Origin: Scilla litardierei | Lineage: Eukaryota; Streptophyta; Magnoliopsida; Asparagales; Asparagaceae | DNA length: 64,000 bases | Direction: 5' to 3' | Assembly: GCA_030789695.1 (NCBI GenBank) | Contig: CM061141.1 | Location: 169,081,079 to 169,145,078 of the forward strand | In this document: positions 44,380-55,614 of the stretch, in pieces | Layout of the letters: every line of letters starts with the position of its first letter | How positions within the stretch are numbered: the first letter of the stretch is position 1 | Translations under genes and position numbers: made by a program | Notes under the pieces: model-generated | What the model saw: only the letters and a program-made list of their open reading frames with translations | What the model was told of the DNA's origin: nothing | The model's database searches: none

Positions 44380-47300
44380 CTAAGTTTGTCTTCTTTTATT
44401 TTTCAGTTGAAGATGGTGATCTTCCGGTTCCAACGGACTTTTTATGGATTTTTTTTAGAAAATGGTATGATTTTCATAGACTAAGTTTATCTTCTCTTAT
44501 TTTAAGTTGAAAATGGCGATCTCCCGGTTCCAATGGATATTTTTGCAGATTTTTCTGACCGTGAGACTATTTTCTACATTTTCTAAAAGACAATAATCTT
44601 TTTATTAAAGGATATGATTATTGGCATAATTGTGTCTTCTCTTATTTTTCAGTTGAAGATTGCGATTCCCCGGTTCCAACAGAAATTTTTGCAGATTTTA
44701 TGATCTCGGAGCTATTTTCTACATTTTATGAAAGAAATGGATCTTTTCATTAAATGATATTATTTTTATAGCATAAGTTTATCTTCTCTTATGTTTCAGT
44801 TGAAGATCGCGATCTCCTGATTTTTGCGAATTTTTTTAAGCTTGGGTCTGTTTTCTACCTTTTCTGGAAGATATGGCTCTTTTGATTAAAAGGTTTTATC
44901 TTCTCTTAATTTTGTCTTTCCTGATTTTTCATTTTAACATTACGATCTCCCGGTTTCATATCATTTAATCCAACAGACATTTTTGATTATTTTCCTGAAC
45001 TCCGGGCCATTTTCTAAATTTTCTGTAAGATATGAATCTTTATATTAAATGATACGATTTTATAGCCTACTTTTTCCTTCTCTTATTTTTAAGTTGAAGA
45101 TGGCAATATTTCGGTTCCAACGGACATTGTGGATTTTTCTAATCTCGTGGTTATTTTCTGCATTTTCTGACAGATAGATATTTTTATTAAATGATATGAT
45201 TTTTTGGGCCTAATTTTGTCTTCTCTAATTTTTCAGTTAAAGATGGCGATCTCCTGATTTTAACGTACATTTTGCTGATTTTCTTAACTCCAGGATAGTT
45301 TCCCCATTTTCTGGAAGATATGGATCGTTTTATTAATTGATATGATATTATGGCCAAATTTTTTCTTCTCATATTTTCATATTACAGATGGCGATTTCCC
45401 GGTTCCAACGAATATTTTTACGTATTTTTTCGAGGTACATTCTATTTTTGACATTTTCCGAAAAATATGGATCTTTATTTTAAATGATATAATTTTAAGG
45501 CCAAATTTCGTCTTCTTATTTTTCAATTGAAAATGGTGATCTCTCGGTTCCAACGGATATTTTTGCGGATTTTTCTGTATTTCGATCTATTTTCTACATT
45601 TTATTAAAGATACATATCTTTAATTTAAGATGAAGATGGCGATCTTTCGGTTCCAACCGACATTTTTGCGGATTTTTCTGAGCTCCATGTATTTTCTATA
45701 TTTTTGGTAAGATATGATTCTTAAATGATATGATTTTTATATCCAAATTTTGTCTTCTCTTATTTTCCAGTTGAAGATGGTGATCTCTCTGTTCCAACAG
45801 ACATTTTTGCAGATTTTACTTAGCTCGGAGCTATTTTCTGCATTTTCTGGAAAATATGAATATTTTTATTAAATGATAAGATTTTTGCAAAATTTTGTCT
45901 TCTCTTATTTTTCAGTTGAAGATGGTGATCTCCCTATTCCAACGGACATATTTGCAGATTATTCTGGGCTCGGGTCTATTTTCTGCATTTTCTGGAAAAC
46001 ATGGATCTTTTAATTAAATGATATCATTTGGCCTAATTTTTTCTTCTCTTATTTTTCAGTTGAGGAAGGCGATCTCCATGTACCAATTGACATTTTTGCG
46101 GATTTTCCTGACTCGAAGCTATTTTCTACATTTTATTGAACAAATGGATTTTTTGCCTAATTTTGTTTTCTCTTATTTTCCAGTTGAAAATGGCAATCTC
46201 CCAGTTCCAACAGACATTTGTGCGGATTTTTTTGAGATCGGTATTTTTTCTATATTTTCTGGAAGTTGTGTATATTTTTATTAAATGATATCATTTTTTG
46301 TCTTCTCTTATTTTTTTTGTTGTAAATGGCGATCTCCTTGTTCCAATGGACATTTTTACGGATTTTTCTGAGCTCCCGACAATTTTATACATTTTCTGTT
46401 AGATATGAATCATTATATTAATTGATATGATTTTTATAGCCTAATGTTTGTCTTCTCTTATTTTGTAGTTTAAAATGGTGATCTCCTGGTTCAAACTGAC
46501 ATTTTTTACGTATTTTACTTGGCTCGGAGCTATTTTCTGTATTTTTTGGAAATATGGATATTTTATTAAATGATATGATTTTTGGCATAATTTTGTCTTC
46601 TCTTATTTTTCTGTTGAATATGGCTATCTCTCTGTTCCATCAGACATTTTTGTCGATTTTTCTGAACTGGGTGCTATTTTCTTCATTTTTTGCACGATAT
46701 GAATCTTTTTATTAAATGATATCATTTTTGGCCGAATTTTGGCTTCTCTTATTTTTTCAGTTGAAGATGGCAATCTCCCTTTGGCAACGGACATTTTTGC
46801 GGATTTTTCTGTGCTCGTAGCTATTTTCTACATTTTATTGAAAATATGGATCTTTTTATTAAAAATATGATTTTTAACCTAAGTTTGTCTTCTCTAATTT
46901 TTCAGTTGAAGTTGGAGATCTCCCAGTTCCAACGGACATTTTTGCAGATTTTTCTTAGCTTGTGACTATTTTTCTACCTTTTCTAAGAATTATGGATCTT
47001 TTTATTAAATGATATGGCTTTTGGCCTAATTTTTTCTTCTCTTATTTTTCTATTGAATATGGTGATCTTCCTGTTCCAAAGGACATTTTTGCATATTATT
47101 CTGACATCGAGGCTGTTTTCTAAATATTCTAAAAGATATGCATCATTTTATTAAATAATATTATTTTGACCTAATTTTGTCTTCCCTTATTTTTCAGTTG
47201 AAGATGGCGATTTGCTGATTCCAACAGATAGTTTTGTAGATTATTGTGATCCCGGGGATATTTTCTAAATTTTCTTAAAGATATGCATCTTTTTATTAAA

Positions 47301-47669
47301 TAATATGGTTTTGGCCTAATTTTGTCTTCACTTATTTTTCAGTTGAAGATGACGATTTGCCGGTTCCAGCAGACATTTTTGCGGATTTTTCGCAGCTCGG
47401 TGCTATTTTCTATATTTTATGTAAGATATGTATCTTTTTATTTAATGATATGATTTTTTATATCCTACTTTACCTTCTATTATTTTTTCTGTTGAATATG
47501 GCTATCTACCAATTCCAACAGACATTTTTACTGATTTTTCCTAGTTTAGGGCTATTTTCTAAATTTTCTGGAAGATATATTTTTTTTTATTAAGGCTTAA
47601 TTTTGGAAAACTATCTCATACTTTTGTTGAATTCCAAAAAAATACCTATTATTTTGATATAATCGCAAA

Positions 47670-47800
47670 ACTACCTCATACTTTTCAGGTTTCGATAAAC
47701 TCCCTCATACTTAGGTTTCGTTGAACTACCTCATACTTTGTTTAATTTCGTAGAACTACCTCATATTTTGGTTTAACTTTGTAGAACTACCTCATAGTTT
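47670..47800. repeat. ~30-bp tandem repeats inside the MULE-like TIR region
   Basis: AACTACCTCATA-type motifs recur near 47669, 47699, 47724, 47754 and 47785, separated by TTTCGT or TTTAATTTCGTAG-like spacers. They extend the left TIR as subterminal repeats. Confidence 0.7.
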
Positions 47801-47808
47801 TATATATG

Positions 47809-47958
47809 TAGGATGGTTGAGGAGGGAGGAGGGCGACGGTAGGGGGAAGTGGTGGACGAGTTTGGTGGTGGGGGTGCTACGGTGGAGGGATGGGAAAGGG
47901 ACGACGGAGGGGAAATAGGACGGTGAGGGGGGAGGGGAGGGGCACGATGGTGGCAGTG
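47809..47958 (+). repeat. G-rich low-complexity stretch
   Basis: The plus strand is nearly all G/A, with runs such as GAGGGGGGAGGGGAGGGGC near 47926-47943 that meet the usual G-quadruplex pattern. The flavour resumes at 48468-48650 after the MITE. The long minus-strand frame across it is a by-product of composition. Confidence 0.6.
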
Positions 47959-47966
47959 GGTGGAAG

Positions 47967-48459
47967 CAGTGTTCTAAAAATCGGCCTGGGCGGCCGCCTA
48001 GGCGGTGCCTACGCGCTAGGCGGCCAGTAAACGCTCTGAGTATGGCCTGGGCGGTCACTCTTGGCGGTTTTGGGATTAATCGGCCGCCTAAGCGTTCTGG
48101 GCGGTGTCTGGTCGCTCTGGACGGTTCCTGGGCGGTTCCTAGGCGGTTCCTGTGTGGTGTCTGGGCGTTTTTGGTAAATGGCTTAATTGCATAAGAGTAT
48201 CTTTTAAATTTTATTTTGTTCCACACAAATACTCTAAAGTAGGTAAACTGGATTTGATTTAGTATGTATTAAATATTTGATGTATTTTAAATAATATATA
48301 TATATATAAACATAAATATATTATATAAAAATAAATAAAATAATTAAAAAATACAAATCCGCCTAGGCCGATTAATCTCCGATTAATCCTCAATTAATGC
48401 TCTGGGCGTTAGGCGCTAGCAATCCGAACGCCTAGCACCTAGCGTTTTTTACAACCTTG
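47967..48459. mobile_element. hAT-type MITE (493 bp)
   Basis: Starts CAGTGTTCTAAAAATCG. The end, read on the minus strand, is CAAGGTTGTAAAAAACGC, an imperfect TIR of the plant hAT type. It is flanked by a perfect 8-bp duplication GGTGGAAG at 47959-47966 and 48460-48467. Subterminal GCCTAGGCGG/GGGCGG repeats fill the left side and GCCTAG repeats the right; the centre is AT-rich with a TA run near 48290. No coding capacity. Confidence 0.88.
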
Positions 48460-48745
48460 GGTGGAAGGGGGATGTGCGACGGTGGGTGGGGAGATGGGCA
48501 GCAATGGATGGAGGGCAAAGGGTGGCAGTGGGGGGAGTGGGAGGACGATGGGGGGAGTGGGAGGAGGGCAATGACAGGTGTAATGGGGATGGGCGGCAAT
48601 GTATAGAGGGCGAAGGGCAGCGATGGGTAGAGGGGGATACGTGGATGAGGGAGTAAATTATGAGGTAGTTTTGTGAGTATATCAAAATAAGCGGTATTTT
48701 TTTGGAATTCAGCGAAAATATGAGGTAGTTTTCCGAAATTAAGCC

Positions 48746-51378
48746 TATTAGTAAATGATATGATTTTTTGGCCTAAATTTGTCTTCTCTTATTTTTTTTT
48801 AAGTTTAAGATGGCATTCTCACAGTTCCAAGGACATTTTTGCGAATTTTTGACCTACAGTCTATTTTCTACATTTTCTGGAAGTTATGGATCTTTTTAGT
48901 AAATTATATGATTTTTTGGCCTAATGTTGTCTTCTCATATTTTTCAGATGAAGATGACGATGTCCCAGTTCCAACCAATTTTTTTGTGGATTTTTCTGAG
49001 TTCGGGGTCATTTTCTACATTTTGTGGAAAATCTGAATCATTTTATTAAATTATATGATATTTTGCCTAATTTTGTCTTCTCTCTTTTTCAGTTAAAGAT
49101 ATTGTTCTCCCAGTTCCAACAGATGTTTTTGCAGATTTTTGTGACCAAGAAGTCTATTTTCTACAATTTTGGAAGATATGGATCTTTTTATTATATAATT
49201 TGATTTTTAAGCCTAATTTTGTTTTCTCTTATTTTTCAGGTTAAGATGGCGATCTCCTGGTTCCAACTGACATTTTTGCAGTTTTTTCTGAGCTCCTGGC
49301 TATTTTCAAAATCTTCTGTAAGATATGTATATTTAAATTAAAATATATGAATTTTATAGCCTAATTTTGTCTTCTCTTATTTTTCAGTTGAAAATGGCGA
49401 TCTCCTGGTTAACAAATAGTTAGCTCAGAGCTATTTTCATTATTTTCTAAAAGATATGTATCTTTTTATTAAATGATATGAATTTTTTTGCCTAATTTTG
49501 TATTCTCTTATTTTTCAGATGAAGATATCGATCTCTCTGTTCCAATAGACATTTTTGTGGATTTTTCTGTGCTCGTGGCTATTTTCTGTATTTTTTTAGA
49601 AGATATGGATCTTTTTATTAAATGATATCATTTTGGCCTAATTTTATCTTCTCTTATTTTTTGGTTGAAGATGGAGATCTCCCTGTTCCAACGGACATTT
49701 TTGGGGACTTTTCTGTGCTCGGAGCTATTTTCTATATTTTATTGAAGATATGGATCTTTTTATTAAATGATAAGATTTTTAGCCTAATTCTGCCTTCTCT
49801 TTTTCAGTTGAAGATGGCGATCTTCAGTTTCCAATGAATATTTTTATTGGTTTTTCTGAGCTCGGGACAATTTTTCTATATTTTCAGGAAGTGATGGATC
49901 TTTTTATTAAATGATATGATTTTTTGGCCTAAATTTGTTTTCTCCTATTTTTCTGTTGAAGATGTCGATCTCCCGGTTCATATAGACATTTTTGCTGATT
50001 ATTTTGACAACGGGGCTATTTTCTAAATTTTCTGGAAGATATCGGTATTTTTATTACATGATAACAATTTGGCTTAATTTTGTCTAATCTTATTTTTCAG
50101 TTGAAGAAGGCAATCTTCCAGTTCCAATGGATTTTTTGCGGATTTTTCGAAGTTCGATGCTATTTTTATACATTTTGAGGAAGATATGGATTTTTTATTA
50201 AATGATATGATTTTTATATTCTAAGTTTTTCTTCTCTTATTTTTTCAATTGAATATTGCGGTCTACTAGTTCCGGTGGACATTTTTACTAATTTTTGTTA
50301 GCTTGGGGCTTTTTTTCTTCATTTTATTGAAGATATGAACCATTATATTAAATGATATGATTTTCTGACCTAATGTTGCCATGTCTTATTTTTTCAGTTG
50401 AAGATGGCATTCTCCTATTTCCAACAGAGATTTTTGTGGATTTTTTGATCTAGATGATGTTTTCTACATTTTCTAAAAGATATTGATATTTTTATTAAAT
50501 AATATGATTTTTTGACCAAATTTTGTCATCTTAAATTTTTTAGATGAAGATGTCGTTCTCCCGGTTCCAACGGACATTTTTGTAAATTTTTCTAAGCTGC
50601 GGGCTATTTTCTACATTTTCTGTAAGATATGCATAGTTAGATTAAATGATATGATTTTATAGCCTGATTTTATCTTCTCAAATTTTTCATTTGACGATGG
50701 CGATCTCCCGGTTCCAACCGACATTTTTGCGGATTTTTCTGAGCTCGTTGCTATTTTCTACATTTTAAGAAAGATATGACTCTTTTTATTAAAGGATATG
50801 GTTTTTGTAGCCTAATTTTGCCTTCTCTTATTTTTCAGTTTAAGATAGCGATCTCCTGCTTCCAACAGACATTTTTTCGGATTGTTTTAAGCTCCGGACA
50901 ATTTTTCTAATTTTTGTGAAATTATGTATCTTTTTATTAAATGATATGATTTTTGGCCTCATTTTGTCTTATCTTATTTTTCAGTTAAAGATGGGGATCT
51001 CCAGTTCCAATGGATATTTTTATGGAGTTTTCTGACCTCGTATCTATTTTCTTAATTTTCTAAAAGATATGGATCTATCTGTTAAATGATATGATATGGG
51101 GATCTCCCGACAATTTTCTATAATTTATGGAAGATATGTGTCTTTTTTAATTGGTATGATTTTTATATCCTACGTTTTTCTTCTCTTATTTTTTCAATTG
51201 AAGATGGCGATTTACCGGTTACAACAGATGTTTTTGCTGATTTTTCTTAACTTGAGGCTATTTTTCTACATTTTCTGAAAGATATGAATCTTTTCATTAA
51301 ATGATATGCTTTTTGACCTAATTTTGTCTTCACTTTTTTCAGTTGAAGATCGCGATCTCCCATTTCCAACAAATACCC
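48746..51378. repeat. Satellite array, ~147-bp monomer (block 4)
   Basis: Ordinary satellite between the MULE-like element and the truncated LTR. The last monomer breaks off within the GTTCCAACGGACA part (CATTTCCAACAAATACC), not at the target site used on the other side of the LTR. Confidence 0.92.
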
Positions 51379-52152
51379 TTAAATCTAAATTCATTGGAAA
51401 GCTGAAGAGTCAAGTGCAACAACCACCTTTTAATCTGAATTCATTGGGAAGCTGAAGAGTTAAGTGCAACAACCACCTTTAAATCTGAATTTACTGGGGA
51501 GATCTAGACCCATGAAGCATAAACTTATGAATTATAAATGTAAAATTTTCGTGCATGACATAGGCTCATAATTTCATGTCTTTTGGTCTTCCCTAGGTCG
51601 CATTTATGTCTCTTACTTATTCCAGGTCATTATGATGATTAGTGGGCTACCAAAAGCCATTAGTTGTCCTTAATTAGAGAGTCTTTTAAGCTTCCAAGCT
51701 CTACCTATAAATAGAGCATGTAATCCATTTGTAACAAGCATGAATCAATCAGATTATCAATTCAGAATTGAATGTTCTTCACAAATTGTGTTAGTTTTTA
51801 TCTCTCCTTTAGCTCTTGTGAAACCTTGCCTTGTCAATATTCCTTTTAAGATTGGTGTTTCAAATTCGCAAAAGCCCCCAATTCGTGATTTAATCCAAGT
51901 GCGTTGCTGCGTGGATTTGTTAAACTCGTGTTCGTGGTTGGGCACGTGGTCTAAGTAGCAGATCACATTCCTATAACGTTGGTTAGCTATTTGTATTTGT
52001 CAGGTCAGTGAACCGTCTTTTTTAGAGCTTATCACTCCCTTTTTCATTTCTCTGAGTTTGAAGTGTGTGCTCATATCCTTTTTTAAGTTTGTTCCGAGTT
52101 CCTTGAATAACCTACGCCGTGAAAATCGGGCCACCTCACTGGTTTCACATCA
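51379..52152 (+). repeat. Truncated LTR, copy 1 (unknown LTR retrotransposon)
   Basis: Matches 59652-60426 at an offset of about 8274. It lacks the first ~375 bp of copy 2 and starts inside the 50-bp minisatellite. It has a TATA box TATAAATAG at 51706-51714 and ends TTTCACATCA, followed by ATGCC, the satellite target. It is probably a duplicate of the same insertion event as copy 2, with the left part lost. Short frames inside are not genes. Confidence 0.75.
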
Positions 52153-55100
52153 ATGCCGATCTCCCGGTTCTAACGGACATTTTTGCGGATTTTTGACCTC
52201 GAGCCAATTTTCTATATTTTTTAGAAGATACAGATCTTTTTATCAAATAATATGATTTTTGTGTCAATTTTGTCTTCTCTTATTTTTTTGTTGAATAGGG
52301 CAATCTCCCGGTTCCAACGGACCTTTGTACAAATTTTTCATAGCTTCGGACAATTTTCTACATTTTCTGTACGACATGTGATCTTTATATTAAATGATAT
52401 AATTTTTATGTCCTAATTTTATCTTCTCTTATTTTTCAGTTGCAGATGGCGATCTTCAGATTCCAACTGAAATTTTTGCGGATTTTTCTGAGATCTGGTC
52501 TATTTTCTACATTTTCTAAAACATATGGATCATTTTATTAAATGATATGATTTGTGGCCTTATTTTATCTTCACTTATTTTTCTGTTGAAGATGGCGATC
52601 TCCCGGTTCCAACAGACATTTTTGCGTATTTTTTGAGCTGGGGGCTATTTCTTATATTTTATGGAAGATATGAATCTTTTTATTAAATGATATGATTTTT
52701 ATAGCATAAATTTGTCTTCTCTTATTTTTCAGTTGAAGATGGTGATCTCTTGTTTCCAACGGACATTTTTGCGGTTTTTTTAGCTCGGGGCTATTTTATA
52801 CAGTTAATTGAGGATATTGATCTTTTATTAAATAATGATTTTTATAGCCTAAGGTTATCTTCTCTTATTTTTTTAGTTGAAGATGGCGATCTCCCTATTC
52901 CAACGGACAATTTTGCGGATTTTTCTGACATCGAGCCTATTTTCTTTTTTTGGAAGATATGTATCTTTTTCTTAAATAATATGATTTTTGGACATAATTT
53001 TGTCTTCTCTTAATTTTTCTTGTTGAATATGGCGATCTCCCGGTTCCAACAGACCTTTTTGCCAATTTTTCTTATCCCCTGGCAATTTTCTACATTTTCT
53101 GTAAGACATGGATCTTTATACTAAATGAGATACTTTTTATACCCTTATTTTGTCTTCTATTATTTTCTCTGTTGAACATGGCAATCTTCCCTGTCCAACA
53201 GACATTTTGCGCATTTTTCTGTGATCTATGCTATTTTCTATATTTTCTAAAAGATATAAATATATATTAAATCTTCTGATTTTTATAGCCTAATTTTGTC
53301 TTCTTATATTTTTCAGTTGAAAGTGGCAATCTCCCGATTCCAACAGACATATTTAGAAATTTTTCTGAGCTCGAGGCTATTTTCTACATTTTATTGGAGA
53401 CATGTCTCTTTTTATTAAATGATATGATTATTATATTCTAAGTTTGTATTCTCTAATTTTTTAGTTGAAGATGGCGATCTCCCAGTTCCAATAGACATTT
53501 TTGGATCTTCTTATTAAACGATAAAATTTTCGTATACTAAGTTTGTGTTATCTTATTTTTCAGATGAAAATGGGGATCTCCTGGTTCCAACGCACATTTT
53601 GGCCGATTTTTCTGACCGAGAGTCAATTGTCTACATTTTTGAAAGACATTGCTCTATTTATTAAATGATATGATTTTTGGCATAATTTTGTATTCTCTTA
53701 TTTTTCAATTGAAGATAGTGATCTTCCTATTCCAACAGACATTTTTGCGGATTTTTGTGAACTCTAGGCTATTTTCTACATTTGATTAAAGATATGGATC
53801 GCTTTATTAAATGACAAGATTTTTATAGCCTAATTTTTTCTTCTTATATTTTTCAGTTGACGATGGCGAGCTTCAGGTTCCAACGGACATTTTTGCGGTT
53901 TTTTCTTAGCTTTGGGCTTTTTTCTACATTTTCTTGAAGATATGAATCTTTTTATTAAATGATTTAATTTGTTGGTCTAATTTTGTCTTCTCTTTTTTCA
54001 GTTGAATATTGAGATCTCTCGGTTCCAATGGACATTTGTGCGGATTTTTCTTATCTCGGTGCTATTTTCTACATTTTATAGCAGATATATATATCTTTTT
54101 ATTAAATGAAATAATATTTGGCCTAAGTTTGTCTTCTTTTATTTTTCAGTTGAAAATGGCGATCTCCCGGTTCCAACAGACATTTTTTCGGATTTTTCTG
54201 AGCTCCGACCTATTTTTTACATTTTCTGTATGATATGATTCTTTATATTAAATGATATGATTTTTGTAACCTAATTTTGTCTTCTCTTATTATTTAGTCG
54301 AAGCTAGCAATCCCCCAGTTCCAACGGACATTTTTGACGATTTGTTTGAGCTCGGGGTTATGTTTCTACATTTTCGGAAAGTTATAGATCTTTTTATTAA
54401 GTGATGTGAATTTTTGACCTAATTTTCTCTTCTCTTATGTTTTTAGTTGAAGATGGCGATAACCTGGTTCCAACGAACATTTTTACGGATTTTTCTGAGC
54501 TCAGTGCTATTTTCTACATTTTCAGAAAGTTATATTTCTTTTTATTAAATGATATGATTTTTATAGCCTAATTTTGTCTTCTCTTATTTTTAATTTGAAG
54601 ATGCCGATCTTCCGGTTCCAACGGACATTTTTGTGTAATTTTTGTGCTCGGTGCTATTTGGTACATTTTATGGAAGGTATAGAACATTTTATTGTAATAT
54701 CAGTTTCATAGCCTACATTTGTCTTCTTTTATGTTTTCAATTGAAGATGGCGATCTTCGGTTCCAACGGACATTTTTTCAGATTTTTCTTAGCTTTTAGA
54801 CTATTTTTCTAAATTTTCTGGAAGATATATTTCTTTTTATGAAATGATATGATTTTTTGGCCTAATTTTGTCTTCTCTTTTTTTTACTTTGAAGATGGCA
54901 ATCTCTCGGTTCCAATAAACATTTGTGCGGATTTATTTTGAGCTACGCGCTATTTTTTATATTTTTGTATAATATGAATCTTTATATTAATTGATATGAT
55001 TTTCATAACCTAATTTGTTATTTCTTATTTTTTTCAGTTGACGATGGCGACCTCCCAGCTGCAAGGGACATTTTTGTGGATTTTTTGAGATCGGGGCTAT

Positions 55101-55614
55101 TTTTCTAAATTTCGAGAAGTTGTGGCTCTTTTTATTAAATGATAAGATTTTTAGCCTAATTGTGTCATTTTTACTTTTTTCAGTTGAAGATAGCGATCTC
55201 ATGTTTCTAACGGACATTTTGTGTATAATTCTGACCTCGGGATTATTTTTGAAATTTTCTGGAAGATACAGATCTTTTTATTAAATAATATGATTTTATA
55301 CCTTATTTTGTCATGTCTTATTTTTATTTGAAGATGGCGTTCTCCCTGTTCCAACAGACATTTTTACGGATTTTTATAAGCTCGGTGCTATTTTCTACAT
55401 TCTTATAAATTATATGATTTTTATAGACTATGTTTGTCTTCTCTTATTTTTTAAGTTGAAGATGGCAATCTCCCTGTTCCAATGGACCTTTCTGCAGATT
55501 TTTCTTAATATGAGACTATTTTTCTATATTTTCTGAAAGATATGAATCTTTTTATGAAATGAGATGATTTTTGGCCTAATTTTGTCTTTTCTCTTTTTCA
55601 GATGAAGATAATGA
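51379..55614. repeat. Segmental duplication with LTR, copy A
   Basis: LTR plus about 3.4 kb of downstream satellite matches 59652-63890 monomer by monomer at an offset of 8273-8276. The match includes a shared short monomer (TATACAGTTAATTGAGGATA near 52796 and 61076). Confidence 0.87.

Larger units (their letters stand above)
38729..47593. repeat. Satellite array, ~147-bp monomer (block 3)
   Basis: Satellite from the gap to the MULE-like insertion. The first 4.5 kb repeat block 32321-36882. It includes the unoccupied homologue of the gypsy insertion site at 44375 and a stretch (44.4-46.1 kb) resembling 25.7-27.4 kb. Confidence 0.93.
47594..48745. mobile_element. Non-autonomous TIR transposon, MULE-like, with nested hAT MITE
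   Basis: Left end GGCTTAATTTTGG and right end CCGAAATTAAGCC form terminal inverted repeats of about 88 bp, including AACTACCTCATA and GAATTCCAAAAAAATACC in both. The flanking 9 bp TTTTATTAA and TATTAGTAA agree at 7 positions; long TIRs plus a 9-bp duplication suggest a Mutator-like element, with moderate certainty. The native length is about 650 bp after removing the nested MITE. No transposase frame is present. The interior is strongly G-rich on the plus strand. Confidence 0.75.

Noticed and set aside
47792..48226. 144-codon minus-strand frame rich in Pro and Ser
   Set aside because: It crosses the hAT MITE border and follows the C/T-rich strand; no domain is visible.
51740..51958. Small frames on both strands in the LTR R/U5 (also 59939-60211)
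   Set aside because: They are shared between LTR copies only because the LTRs are homologous, and they start upstream of or across the TATA region.
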